Source: Thermoflexus sp.
GTDB lineage: Bacteria > Chloroflexota > Anaerolineae > Thermoflexales > Thermoflexaceae
Direction: 5' to 3'
Assembly: GCA_017743605.1 (NCBI GenBank)
Contig: JAGHYO010000128.1
Location: 1-6,641, forward strand
DNA: 6,641 bases
Shown: positions 1-6,641 of the stretch, in pieces
Layout of the letters: each line of letters begins with the position of its first letter
How positions within the stretch are numbered: position 1 is the stretch's first letter
The notes under the pieces: generated by a model
Databases searched by the model: none
Seen by the model: the letters and a program-made list of their open reading frames with translations, nothing else
What the model was told of the DNA's origin: nothing
Program-made: the position numbers and the translations under genes

Positions 1-1707
<1,707 letters not shown>

Positions 1708-1719
1708 TCCGGGACCGCA

Positions 1720-1748
1720 GGGGGGCGGCCGGCCAGCCGCCCCCCTTT
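1720..1748 (+). terminator. Hairpin terminator after nosZ
   Basis: A perfect 10-bp stem has arms GGGGGGCGGC (1720-1729) and GCCGCCCCCC (1736-1745), a six-base loop CGGCCA, and TTT directly after it. It starts 12 bases past the nosZ stop. The stem is very stable but the T-run is short, so it may be a partial terminator or an mRNA-stabilising 3' end. Either would let nosZ be expressed above the downstream assembly genes. Confidence 0.65.
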
Positions 1749-1761
1749 AACGGTTTCCGAT

Positions 1762-1778
1762 TTCGATGAGGGATCGAA
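1762..1778. repeat. Short inverted repeat upstream of the nosB-like gene
   Basis: TTCGAT (1762-1767) and ATCGAA (1773-1778) are perfect 6-bp inverted arms around GAGGG. They lie between the nosZ terminator and the next gene, in the least GC-rich part of this gap, and are followed by an overlapping direct repeat TCGAATCGAAT (1774-1784). It could be an operator half-pair or chance. No convincing -35/-10 pair was found beside it. Confidence 0.25.
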
Positions 1779-1834
1779 TCGAATACCCCGGGGCCTGAGG
1801 GCGCGGACCGCAATCCCTTGAGGAGAAGAAGACC

Positions 1835-2479
1835 ATGATGGAGCGAGTGAACGCATGGCTTCGGGAGGATCCTTTCCGGCTGCCCCGGGCGTTCTTCATC
1901 GGGGCATCCTGGCTGCTGCTGCTTTCCCTGCTGTTCCCCTACTGGCGCATGACCCTTCAGGCCCCGCAGTATCCCGGGGGGCTTCGGGTGGACGTCTACG
2001 TCACCCACCTGGCCGGGGATGTGAGCGAGGTAGACAACCTGAACCATTACATCGGGATGAAGAAGCTCCATGAGGCGGCCCAGGTGGAACGCTTCCTGGC
2101 GCCCCTGGCCATCGGCGCGGCGGCGCTCCTGGGCGAGGCCCTGGCCTTCACCCGACGCCGCTGGGCGGCGGTGCTGGCCCTGCCGGCCATGCTCTTCCCC
2201 TTCATTTTCCTGGCCGACATGTATTACTGGCTCTACCGCTACGGTCACGACCTGGACCCGAACGCCCCGCTGCGGCTGCCGCCCTTCACGCCGCCGCTGC
2301 TGGGCACCGGCGTCGTGGGCCAGTTCCGCACCGTGGCGGAGCTCCAGCTCGGGTTCTGGATGGCCCTCGCGGCCTCCTTCCTGATCGCCCTGGGCCTGCA
2401 CTTCCGCCGGGTGGTGCGGACCGCCCTGGAACGCCGTCAGGCCGTGCGTCTCGGCCGTTCTGCAGCGCATCGTCATTGA
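1835..2479 (+). CDS. nosB: NosB-like membrane protein of clade II nos clusters
   Basis: A 214-residue integral membrane protein of unknown biochemical role. Four hydrophobic segments are visible at about residues 19-37, 87-105, 110-134 and 171-190. The loop between the first two, predicted periplasmic, carries APQYPGGL (43-50) and NLNHYIGM (68-75). I recognise these as the conserved signature of a family encoded next to clade II nosZ genes. Its place directly after nosZ and before nosD matches the Wolinella order Z-B-D, which is why the name nosB is used; the assignment rests on motif memory and synteny, not on an alignment. H71 and M75 are possible metal or heme ligands, but this is speculative. 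The C-terminus ends AAHRH. GAGGAG at 1820-1825 sits 9 bases before the first ATG; a second ATG follows immediately at 1838 with a 12-base spacing, so 1835 is preferred. Confidence 0.7.
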   Translation: MMERVNAWLREDPFRLPRAFFIGASWLLLLSLLFPYWRMTLQAPQYPGGLRVDVYVTHLAGDVSEVDNLNHYIGMKKLHEAAQVERFLAPLAIGAAALLGEALAFTRRRWAAVLALPAMLFPFIFLADMYYWLYRYGHDLDPNAPLRLPPFTPPLLGTGVVGQFRTVAELQLGFWMALAASFLIALGLHFRRVVRTALERRQAVRLGRSAAHRH

Positions 2480-2509
2480 TTTCACCCGCATGGGGTGAAA
2501 CTCATGACG
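2471..2509. repeat. Interrupted palindrome overlapping the nosB stop codon
   Basis: Outer arms CGTCAT (2471-2476) and ATGACG (2504-2509) and inner arms TTTCACCC (2480-2487) and GGGTGAAA (2493-2500) are all perfectly complementary. They are separated by a 3x3 mismatch (which includes the stop codon TGA) and a five-base loop GCATG. In RNA this gives a 14-bp hairpin; in DNA it is a good candidate operator. No T-run follows on either strand, so it is not a standard terminator. The G/C-tract core with A/T-rich flanks loosely resembles copper-responsive CsoR sites, but I cannot assign it. Confidence 0.5.
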
Positions 2510-2781
2510 GGCTGCTTCCTGCTTCATCGACCCATGGCTCGTAGACCGGGCGGTGCCCGTTCCGCCGCCAGAGGGATCTCCACAGGCGTCACTTCCCGGG
2601 GAACTCCCGGTAGGGCCGTTGAGGGTGGCCAGCCCGTCCGGATCGGGTTCCGGTTTCCGGCCGTGCGGCTTGGTTTTCGCCGCCGCCGGGCCGCCCGCCG
2701 CCCCCCGCGGCTGAAGCAAATGATAACAAAGAGGGCAGCTGCTGTCAATCCTCTCACCCTGGTCCCGGAAGGAGCCCGTGG
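2480..2781. other. Non-coding gap between nosB and nosD-nosF
   Basis: This 302-base stretch holds no convincing gene. It contains the right part of the palindrome at the nosB stop, a small hairpin CGGGC-GGT-GCCCG (2547-2559), another possible one GCGGC/GCCGC with a T-rich loop (2665-2683), a G+C-only run around 2679-2712, and an A/T-rich island (2716-2730) that forms the -10 region of a leftward promoter. Ribosome-binding sequence AAGGAG for the next gene is at 2769-2774. An open frame 2495-2785 (GTG start) ends in a 4-base ATGA overlap with nosD, but its Arg/Pro/Ala-rich product and unlike-neighbour codons (ATA, ACA, AGA, AGG, CGA) argue against it being real. A gap this long is unusual inside an otherwise tight operon. 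Confidence 0.6.
2720..2748 (-). promoter_or_regulatory. Near-consensus sigma70-type promoter pointing left, antisense to nosB and nosZ
   Basis: Read on the minus strand, a perfect -35 box TTGACA (2748-2743) is followed by exactly 17 bases and then TATCAT (2725-2720), five of six matches to TATAAT. Transcription would start near 2713 and run toward nosB. No minus-strand gene follows, so the product would be a small or antisense RNA. The + strand has a GATAAC in the same island but no matching -35. A consensus -35 with ideal spacing is rare by chance in such GC-rich DNA, but promoter function is inferred. Confidence 0.45.
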
Positions 2782-5010
2782 ATGATCATCCCCCTGGCCC
2801 TGGCCCTCTGGGCGCTGCTCGGGGGCGACCCTGCGGATCCCGGGCGCTCCCTCCAGGAGGCCATCGACGCCGCCCCACCGGGGGCGACCCTGGAGGTGCG
2901 CGGCGGCGTGCACGACGGCCCCATCCGCATCGATAAGCCCCTCACCCTGATCGGTGTCGACAGCCCGGTGCTGGATGGCCAGGGCCAGGGCACCATCCTC
3001 TGGATCACCGCCCCCGGGGTGACCGTCCGCGGCTTTGTGATCCGCCGCTCCGGCCGCTCCCTGACCCATGAGGACGCGGGGATCCGGGCGGAAGGAGCCC
3101 CCGGGGTGATCCTGGAGGACAACCGGCTGGAGGACGTCCTCTTCGGGATCTACCTGAAGGATTCCCCGGGGGCTCGCATCCGGAACAACCGCATCCGCGG
3201 CCTGGACGTGCCGGAGGCGGAGCGGGGGGACGCCATCCGCCTGTGGTATAGCTCCGACGCCTACATCGAAGGCAACGAGACGGAGCGCGGGCGGGACGTG
3301 ATCATCTGGTTCTCCGATCGCTCCGTCCTCCGGGACAACCGGTTCCGGGGCGGGCGCTACGGGATCCACTACATGTATTGCAATGAGAGCCTGGCGGAGG
3401 GGAACATCCTGGAAGGCAACTACGTTGGGATCTATATGATGTATAGCCGGGGCGGGGTCTTCCGCCGCAACCGCTTCCTTCACCACCGGGGACCCAGCGG
3501 CTACGGCATGGCCTTCAAGGACAGCGATGAGATCCTCGCCGAGGAGAACCTCTTCGCCGACAACACCGCTGCCCTCTTCCTGGACAACACCCCGCGCGCG
3601 GAGGGCTCCCCCGTCCGCTTCGAGCGGAACCTCTTCGCTTACAACGGGATCGGGGTGCTGGCCCTGCCGATGGTGCGGGGGGTGATCTTCCGGGAGAACG
3701 TCTTCTGGGAGAACGAGCAGCAGGCCGCCGTGCAGGGAGAGGGGAACCTGCAGGCGAACCGCTGGGAGGGCAACTTCTGGAGCGACTACGTCGGCTTCGA
3801 CGTCGACGGCGATGGGATCGGCGACCTCCCCTATCGTTCCCAGCGCCTCTTCGAGGCCCTGACCGATGCGATGCCGGCCCTGCGGATCTTCTGGGGCACC
3901 CCCGCCGTCCAGGCCCTGGAGACCGCCGCGCGGCTGGTCCCCTTCTTCGCGCCCCAGGTTCGCCTGGAGGATCCGGCCCCCCGGATGCGGCCGCCGGCCG
4001 GGATCCCCGGGGCCGCCGGGCACACCCCCCGGCATGGGGTCCCATGGCTCGGCTTGGGGCTGGGGGGGCTGGCCCTGGCGATGATCGGATGGCGCTGGCT
4101 GCAGCGCACCCCCGCCGGGCCCATCCGGGCGGATCCCCGCCAGACCCCAGCGGCGATGCTGGAGATCCGGGGGCTCCGCAAACGGTTCGGGCAGACCTGG
4201 GTGGTGCGCGGGCTGGACCTGCGCGTGCAGCCGGGGGAGGCGGTGGCCCTGTGGGGACCCAACGGGGCAGGGAAAACCACCGTCCTCCGTTGCATCCTGG
4301 GCCTGCTCTCCTTTGAAGGCCACATCCGGGTGGCGGGTCGGGACGTCCGGAAGGAGGGTCCGGCGGCCCGCCGCGCCATCGGCTACGTGCCCCAGGAGCT
4401 GGCCTTCTACAGCTGGACCGTCCGGGAGACCCTGGCTTTCTTCGCCGCGCTCCGGGGGGTTCCCGTGGATCCCGGGATCGTGGAGGCCATGGGGTTGGCG
4501 CCCTATCAGGACCGTCCGGTGCAGGCCCTCTCGGGGGGCCTGAAGCAACGGCTGGCCCTGGCCCTGGCCCGGATGGGAGACCCGCCCCTCCTGCTCCTGG
4601 ATGAGCCGACGGCAAACCTGGACATGGCGGCCCGGCTGGAGTGGATGCGCCAGCTGCAGGCCCTGAAAGCCCAGGGGAAGACGCTGATCTTCAGCTCCCA
4701 CCGGCTGGAGGAGATCCTGGAGCTGGCGGATCGCGTGGTGGTGCTCCGGGAGGGACAGGTGGTCGCGGAGGTCGCGCCGGAAGCCCTCGCCCGGACGGTT
4801 GGGTTGCAGGCGCGGCTCCGGCTGAGCCTCCCGCCTGCCGAACAGGACCGGGCCCGCCGGCTGCTGGAGGAGGCAGGCTACCCGGTCGTCGCCAACCATC
4901 ATGGCCTGACCCTCACCGTGCCGGCGGATCAGAAGCTGGCCCCGGTGCGGCAGCTCTGGGCGGCCGGGATCCCGGTTCAGGACGCGGAGTGGGAGCTGAG
5001 CGAGCCATAA
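2782..5010 (+). CDS. nosD-nosF: NosD-NosF fusion: periplasmic beta-helix joined to cytoplasmic ABC ATPase for NosZ maturation
   Basis: A single 742-residue protein combining two normally separate subunits of the NosDFY machine needed to assemble CuZ in NosZ. Residues 2-14 form a short hydrophobic export signal without the usual positive N-terminus. Residues about 22-385 are the NosD right-handed beta-helix, with many asparagine turns (DNRLED, NNRIRG, DNRFRG, RNRFLH), the NosD-typical GIHYMYCNE (194-202) and GPSGYGMAFKD (237-247), and a calcium-loop-like DVDGDGIGD (340-348). A Pro/Gly-rich linker (391-420) leads to one membrane helix (421-440) followed by WRWLQR, which suits a cytoplasmic C-terminus. 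NosF runs from about 459: Walker A GPNGAGKT (492-499), Q-loop Q538, signature LSGGLKQR (583-590), Walker B LLLLDEPT (603-610), switch H640, then a C-terminal domain. AAGGAG lies 7 bases before the ATG. The reading frame is continuous through the joint and no ribosome-binding site precedes M459. A separate nosF elsewhere cannot be excluded. Confidence 0.93.
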   Translation: MIIPLALALWALLGGDPADPGRSLQEAIDAAPPGATLEVRGGVHDGPIRIDKPLTLIGVDSPVLDGQGQGTILWITAPGVTVRGFVIRRSGRSLTHEDAGIRAEGAPGVILEDNRLEDVLFGIYLKDSPGARIRNNRIRGLDVPEAERGDAIRLWYSSDAYIEGNETERGRDVIIWFSDRSVLRDNRFRGGRYGIHYMYCNESLAEGNILEGNYVGIYMMYSRGGVFRRNRFLHHRGPSGYGMAFKDSDEILAEENLFADNTAALFLDNTPRAEGSPVRFERNLFAYNGIGVLALPMVRGVIFRENVFWENEQQAAVQGEGNLQANRWEGNFWSDYVGFDVDGDGIGDLPYRSQRLFEALTDAMPALRIFWGTPAVQALETAARLVPFFAPQVRLEDPAPRMRPPAGIPGAAGHTPRHGVPWLGLGLGGLALAMIGWRWLQRTPAGPIRADPRQTPAAMLEIRGLRKRFGQTWVVRGLDLRVQPGEAVALWGPNGAGKTTVLRCILGLLSFEGHIRVAGRDVRKEGPAARRAIGYVPQELAFYSWTVRETLAFFAALRGVPVDPGIVEAMGLAPYQDRPVQALSGGLKQRLALALARMGDPPLLLLDEPTANLDMAARLEWMRQLQALKAQGKTLIFSSHRLEEILELADRVVVLREGQVVAEVAPEALARTVGLQARLRLSLPPAEQDRARRLLEEAGYPVVANHHGLTLTVPADQKLAPVRQLWAAGIPVQDAEWELSEP

Positions 5011-5022
5011 GCGGGGGATCCC

Positions 5023-5862
5023 ATGGGCGCGACGCGCTGGTTGATCTGTAAGGAAGGACGGGAGATCCTGCGGAGCCGCTGGTTCGGGATCACAGCGGGG
5101 AGCTTCTTCGTGATCGCCCTGGCCATGGCGGCCCTCTCCATGGCTGGCTCCGGCTACATCGGGCTGGCCGGCTTTGGACGCACGGCCGCGGCGCTGGTCC
5201 ACCTCTCCGCGCTGATCGCCTCCCTGATGGGTCTGGGGTTGGGGGCCATGACCTGGGCGGCGGAGCGGGAGAGCGGGACGCTGGCTTACCTCCTGTCTTA
5301 TCCGGTCTCCCGGGCTCAGGTGTGGGCCGCCAAGGCCATCGGGGGGGCCATGGCGCTGGCCGCCGCGATGGCTCTGGGGTTCGGGATCACCGGCCTGATC
5401 ATCGGCCTGGGAGGAGGCCTCGGCGGCGCGGAGGAAGCCGGCCGTTATGCGGCCCTGGCGGCCGGCGCCACCCTGCTTGCCTGGACCACCTACGGCCTGG
5501 GGATGACCCTGGGTGTCGGGTTGCGCCGCCAGAGCACCGCCCTGGGCCTCTCCCTGCTGGCCTGGCTGGCCGGCGTGTTCCTCTCGGACCTGGGCCTCAT
5601 GGGGCTGGTGGGGGCCTTCGCCCTGCCTCCGGCCGTCCTCTGGTGGCTCACCGTCCTGAACCCCCTCCACGCCTTCCGCATCCTGGCGATGGTCTGGCTG
5701 AACGGCTCCCCGGATCTCCTGGGGCCGGCGGGAGCCTACGCCTGGCGGACGTATGGGGAGGCCCTGGGGCCGATGCTGATGGCGATCATGCTGGGCTGGC
5801 TGGCCCTGGCGTTCCTGATGGCCGCCCTGCGCTTCGGGAGGTTGCAGGACATCGCCGCCTGA
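5023..5862 (+). CDS. nosY: NosY, ABC-2-type permease subunit of the NosDFY complex
   Basis: Inner-membrane partner of NosF and NosD in CuZ assembly; in the family it carries the energy of ATP hydrolysis to periplasmic NosD. At 279 residues it matches the usual length (about 275). Six hydrophobic segments are visible near residues 22-42, 57-78, 105-128, 142-164, 172-196 and 248-268. Family signatures are GFGRTAAALVHL (50-61) and ERESGTLAYLLSYPVSR (81-97), the latter being the cytoplasmic coupling region that contacts the ATPase. The region between the fifth and sixth helices (about 197-247, with WWLTVLNPLHAFRI) is long, as expected for the part that NosD docks on. It starts 12 bases after the nosD-nosF stop with GGGGGAT (5013-5018) as ribosome-binding sequence, so it is surely co-transcribed. 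No ATPase gene sits beside it other than the fused one, which supports the fusion as its working partner. Confidence 0.95.
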   Translation: MGATRWLICKEGREILRSRWFGITAGSFFVIALAMAALSMAGSGYIGLAGFGRTAAALVHLSALIASLMGLGLGAMTWAAERESGTLAYLLSYPVSRAQVWAAKAIGGAMALAAAMALGFGITGLIIGLGGGLGGAEEAGRYAALAAGATLLAWTTYGLGMTLGVGLRRQSTALGLSLLAWLAGVFLSDLGLMGLVGAFALPPAVLWWLTVLNPLHAFRILAMVWLNGSPDLLGPAGAYAWRTYGEALGPMLMAIMLGWLALAFLMAALRFGRLQDIAA

Positions 5863-5865
5863 ACA

Positions 5866-5891
5866 GAGGAGCTCCTCATCCAGGAGGGGGA
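5866..5891 (+). promoter_or_regulatory. nosL ribosome-binding site within competing short hairpins
   Basis: GAGGAGCTCCTC (5866-5877) is a perfect palindrome just after the nosY stop. Its second half, CTCCT (5872-5876), can instead pair with AGGAG (5882-5886) of the nosL ribosome-binding sequence AGGAGGGGG, with a CATCC loop. A ribosome finishing nosY would cover the upstream half. This would suit translational coupling of nosL to nosY, but both stems are short (4-5 bp) and the effect is inferred. Confidence 0.3.
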
Positions 5892-6350
5892 ATGATGCGT
5901 CGAATGGTCGCGATCGCGCTGATGCTGGCGGGGCTGGTGGCCTGCGCGCGGCCCAGCGGGCCCAGGCCGCCGGATATCGCTTACGGGAAGGATCCCTGCG
6001 CCAACTGTGGGATGCTCATCAACGATCCCCGCTTCGCCGCGGCCTACGTGACCCGGAACGGCCAGGCCCGCCTCTTCGATGACATCGGGTGCATGATCGA
6101 TTACTACCGAGACCATCCGGAGGATGTAGCGGCCTTCTATGTGCGTGACTTCGAGGGTGGGGGATGGATCGAGGCGGACCGCGCCGTCCTGGTCCTTGCG
6201 CCCGATGTGCCGACCCCCATGGGCTACGGCCTGCTCGCCTTCGCCATGCGGGACCGGGCTGAGGCCTTCGCCCGGGACCACGGCGGGCAGGTGATGGACT
6301 GGGCAACCGCCCGGCAGACCGTTCGATCCCCCCATCGCCACGGGCCGTAG
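5892..6350 (+). CDS. nosL: NosL, Cu(I)-binding lipoprotein
   Basis: Outward-facing lipoprotein that supplies Cu(I) to the NosZ assembly machinery. The 152-residue product begins MMRRM, then a hydrophobic stretch ending in lipobox LVAC with C18 as the lipid-anchored cysteine. The mature domain has the NosL signature DPCANCGM (34-41), where C36, C39 and M41 are candidate copper ligands, followed by LFDDIGCMIDYY (61-72), a second conserved block of the family. A short basic tail ends SPHRHGP. The frame is open far upstream into nosY, but the lipoprotein signal fixes the start here. The ribosome-binding sequence AGGAGG (5882-5887) is 4 bases from the first ATG and 7 from the second (5895), so translation may really start at 5895; this changes only one residue. 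It lies 29 bases after nosY and is the last nos gene. Confidence 0.93.
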   Translation: MMRRMVAIALMLAGLVACARPSGPRPPDIAYGKDPCANCGMLINDPRFAAAYVTRNGQARLFDDIGCMIDYYRDHPEDVAAFYVRDFEGGGWIEADRAVLVLAPDVPTPMGYGLLAFAMRDRAEAFARDHGGQVMDWATARQTVRSPHRHGP

Positions 6351-6369
6351 CGCAAGCGCATCTGGAGCG

Positions 6370-6398
6370 GGAGGGGCGCAGCGGGGCTGCGCCCCTCC
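6370..6398 (+). terminator. Probable transcription end of the nos operon (13-bp hairpin)
   Basis: Perfect 13-bp arms GGAGGGGCGCAGC (6370-6382) and GCTGCGCCCCTCC (6386-6398) close a GGG loop, 19 bases past the nosL stop. No T-run follows on the + strand, so it is not a textbook intrinsic terminator. It may act as a 3'-end stabiliser or as an unusual, stem-driven terminator. Confidence 0.55.
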
Positions 6399-6469
6399 TC
6401 CGCCGAACATCCCCTCCGAACCCCGCGGTCTTTGCTCCCCTCCGGATGCCCGCAACCGGTGCGCCGGAA

Positions 6470-6475
6470 TATACT
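6470..6475 (+). promoter_or_regulatory. Possible -10 box for the DUF62 gene
   Basis: TATACT (five of six matches to TATAAT) lies in a short A/T patch about 75 bases before the next gene, after the nos hairpin. No good -35 sequence is seen at 16-18 bases upstream. Start of transcription would be near 6482, just ahead of the leader hairpin. Confidence 0.3.
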
Positions 6476-6482
6476 GGAGGAG

Positions 6483-6523
6483 CCGAACGCTTCGGGCCCG
6501 ACAGGGGGAACGCCCGAAGCCGG
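6483..6523 (+). promoter_or_regulatory. Structured leader hairpin upstream of the SAM hydroxide adenosyltransferase gene
   Basis: GCTTCGGGC (6489-6497) pairs perfectly with GCCCGAAGC (6512-6520) around a 14-base purine-rich loop containing AGGGGGAA. Below a three-base bulge (AAC), CCG (6483-6485) pairs with CGG (6521-6523), giving 12 bp in all. It sits between the possible -10 box and the start codon. It does not match any riboswitch class I can recall; it could also be a protein-binding palindrome. Confidence 0.4.
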
Positions 6524-6550
6524 TGGATGCGATGATCGGCGAGGGTCGGG

Positions 6551-6641
6551 ATGCGGGTGATCACCCTGACGACGGACTTCGGGGATGAGGACGGCTATGT
6601 GGGGACGATGAAGGGGGTGATCCTCTCCATCGCCCCCGACG
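6551..6641 (+). CDS. SAM hydroxide adenosyltransferase (DUF62 / chlorinase-fluorinase family), 3'-truncated
   Basis: Only the first 30 codons are in the window. They read MRVITLTTDFGDEDG and then YVGTMKGVILSIAPD, which is the N-terminal block of the DUF62 family. Most members split S-adenosylmethionine into adenosine and methionine using water; a few relatives are halogenases. D9 in TDFG corresponds to the conserved aspartate that holds the ribose of SAM. The residues that separate hydrolases from chlorinases and fluorinases lie further on and cannot be seen, so hydrolase is simply the more common option. The ATG is preceded by GAGGG (6541-6545, 5-base spacing) and by an in-frame stop at 6533, which fixes the start unless GTG at 6557 is used. 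It is probably not part of the nos operon, as a hairpin and about 200 bases separate them. Confidence 0.85.
   Translation, partial: MRVITLTTDFGDEDGYVGTMKGVILSIAPD

Noticed and set aside
2476..2489. TTGAT as an FNR/DNR-type regulator site
   Set aside because: The second half-site ATCAA is absent at the required spacing.
2480..2500. Palindrome resembling a CRISPR repeat with a GAAAC end
   Set aside because: Only one copy is present and no spacers or second repeat are nearby.
2493..2560. Fragments resembling a cobalamin riboswitch core (GGTGAAACTC, GCTG, GTAGACCGGGC)
   Set aside because: The conserved central box and required helices are missing, and the first fragment is already an arm of a perfect palindrome.
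2720..2730. GATAAC as a + strand -10 box for nosD-nosF
   Set aside because: Only four of six matches and no acceptable -35 at 16-18 bases; the same island fits a minus-strand promoter far better.
2495..2785. A 96-codon + strand frame (GTG start) ending with an ATGA overlap of the nosD start
   Set aside because: The overlap is suggestive, but codon use is unlike the neighbours, the product is Arg/Pro/Ala-rich without motifs, and the start lies in the palindrome arm without a clear ribosome-binding site.
2524..5670. A 1048-codon open frame on the minus strand across nosD-nosF and nosY
   Set aside because: It is antisense to clearly coding sequence; its Gly/Pro/Gln/His-rich product has no domain pattern and is the expected mirror of GC-rich third positions.
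5322..5891. Upstream extension of the nosL frame into nosY
   Set aside because: The extra residues are an out-of-frame reading of nosY; the lipoprotein signal and ribosome-binding site place the start at 5892 or 5895.

Overview
The window is very GC-rich, with G or C at nearly every third codon position. It carries the downstream part of a nitrous oxide (N2O) reduction gene cluster, all on the + strand, followed by the first codons of an unrelated gene. The order is nosZ (5' end cut off), a NosB-like membrane protein, one continuous gene joining nosD to nosF, nosY, nosL, and then the start of a SAM hydroxide adenosyltransferase (DUF62) gene. The CuA motif of NosZ (CTEFCSALHLEM), the NosB-like gene and the Z-B-D-F-Y-L order all point to a clade II ('atypical') N2O reducer. 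GC content, short leaders and the absence of nosR, nosX and nos-linked cytochrome genes would suit a thermophilic Chloroflexota or similar lineage. That placement is inference from style, not from a search.

Layout: 1-1707 is nosZ. 1708-1834 is a gap with a strong terminator-like hairpin and a ribosome-binding site. 1835-2479 is the NosB-like four-helix membrane protein. 2480-2781 is a 302-base non-coding gap holding a large inverted repeat at the nosB stop codon and a near-consensus sigma70-type promoter pointing leftward, antisense to nosB and nosZ. 2782-5010 is nosD-nosF, 5023-5862 nosY and 5892-6350 nosL, spaced 12 and 29 bases apart and so probably one transcript. 6351-6550 holds a 13-bp hairpin, a possible promoter and a structured leader. 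6551-6641 is the partial DUF62 gene.

How the genes work together: NosZ is the periplasmic copper enzyme reducing N2O to N2. NosL delivers Cu(I), and NosD, NosF and NosY form the ABC-type machine that helps build the CuZ cluster. NosB is a conserved clade II membrane protein of unknown role. The most unusual feature is the NosD-NosF fusion. A periplasmic beta-helix is joined through a Pro/Gly-rich linker and one membrane helix to the cytoplasmic ATPase, so one polypeptide spans the whole machine. The published complex, as I recall it, has one NosD per two NosF, so a fused protein raises a real stoichiometry question.
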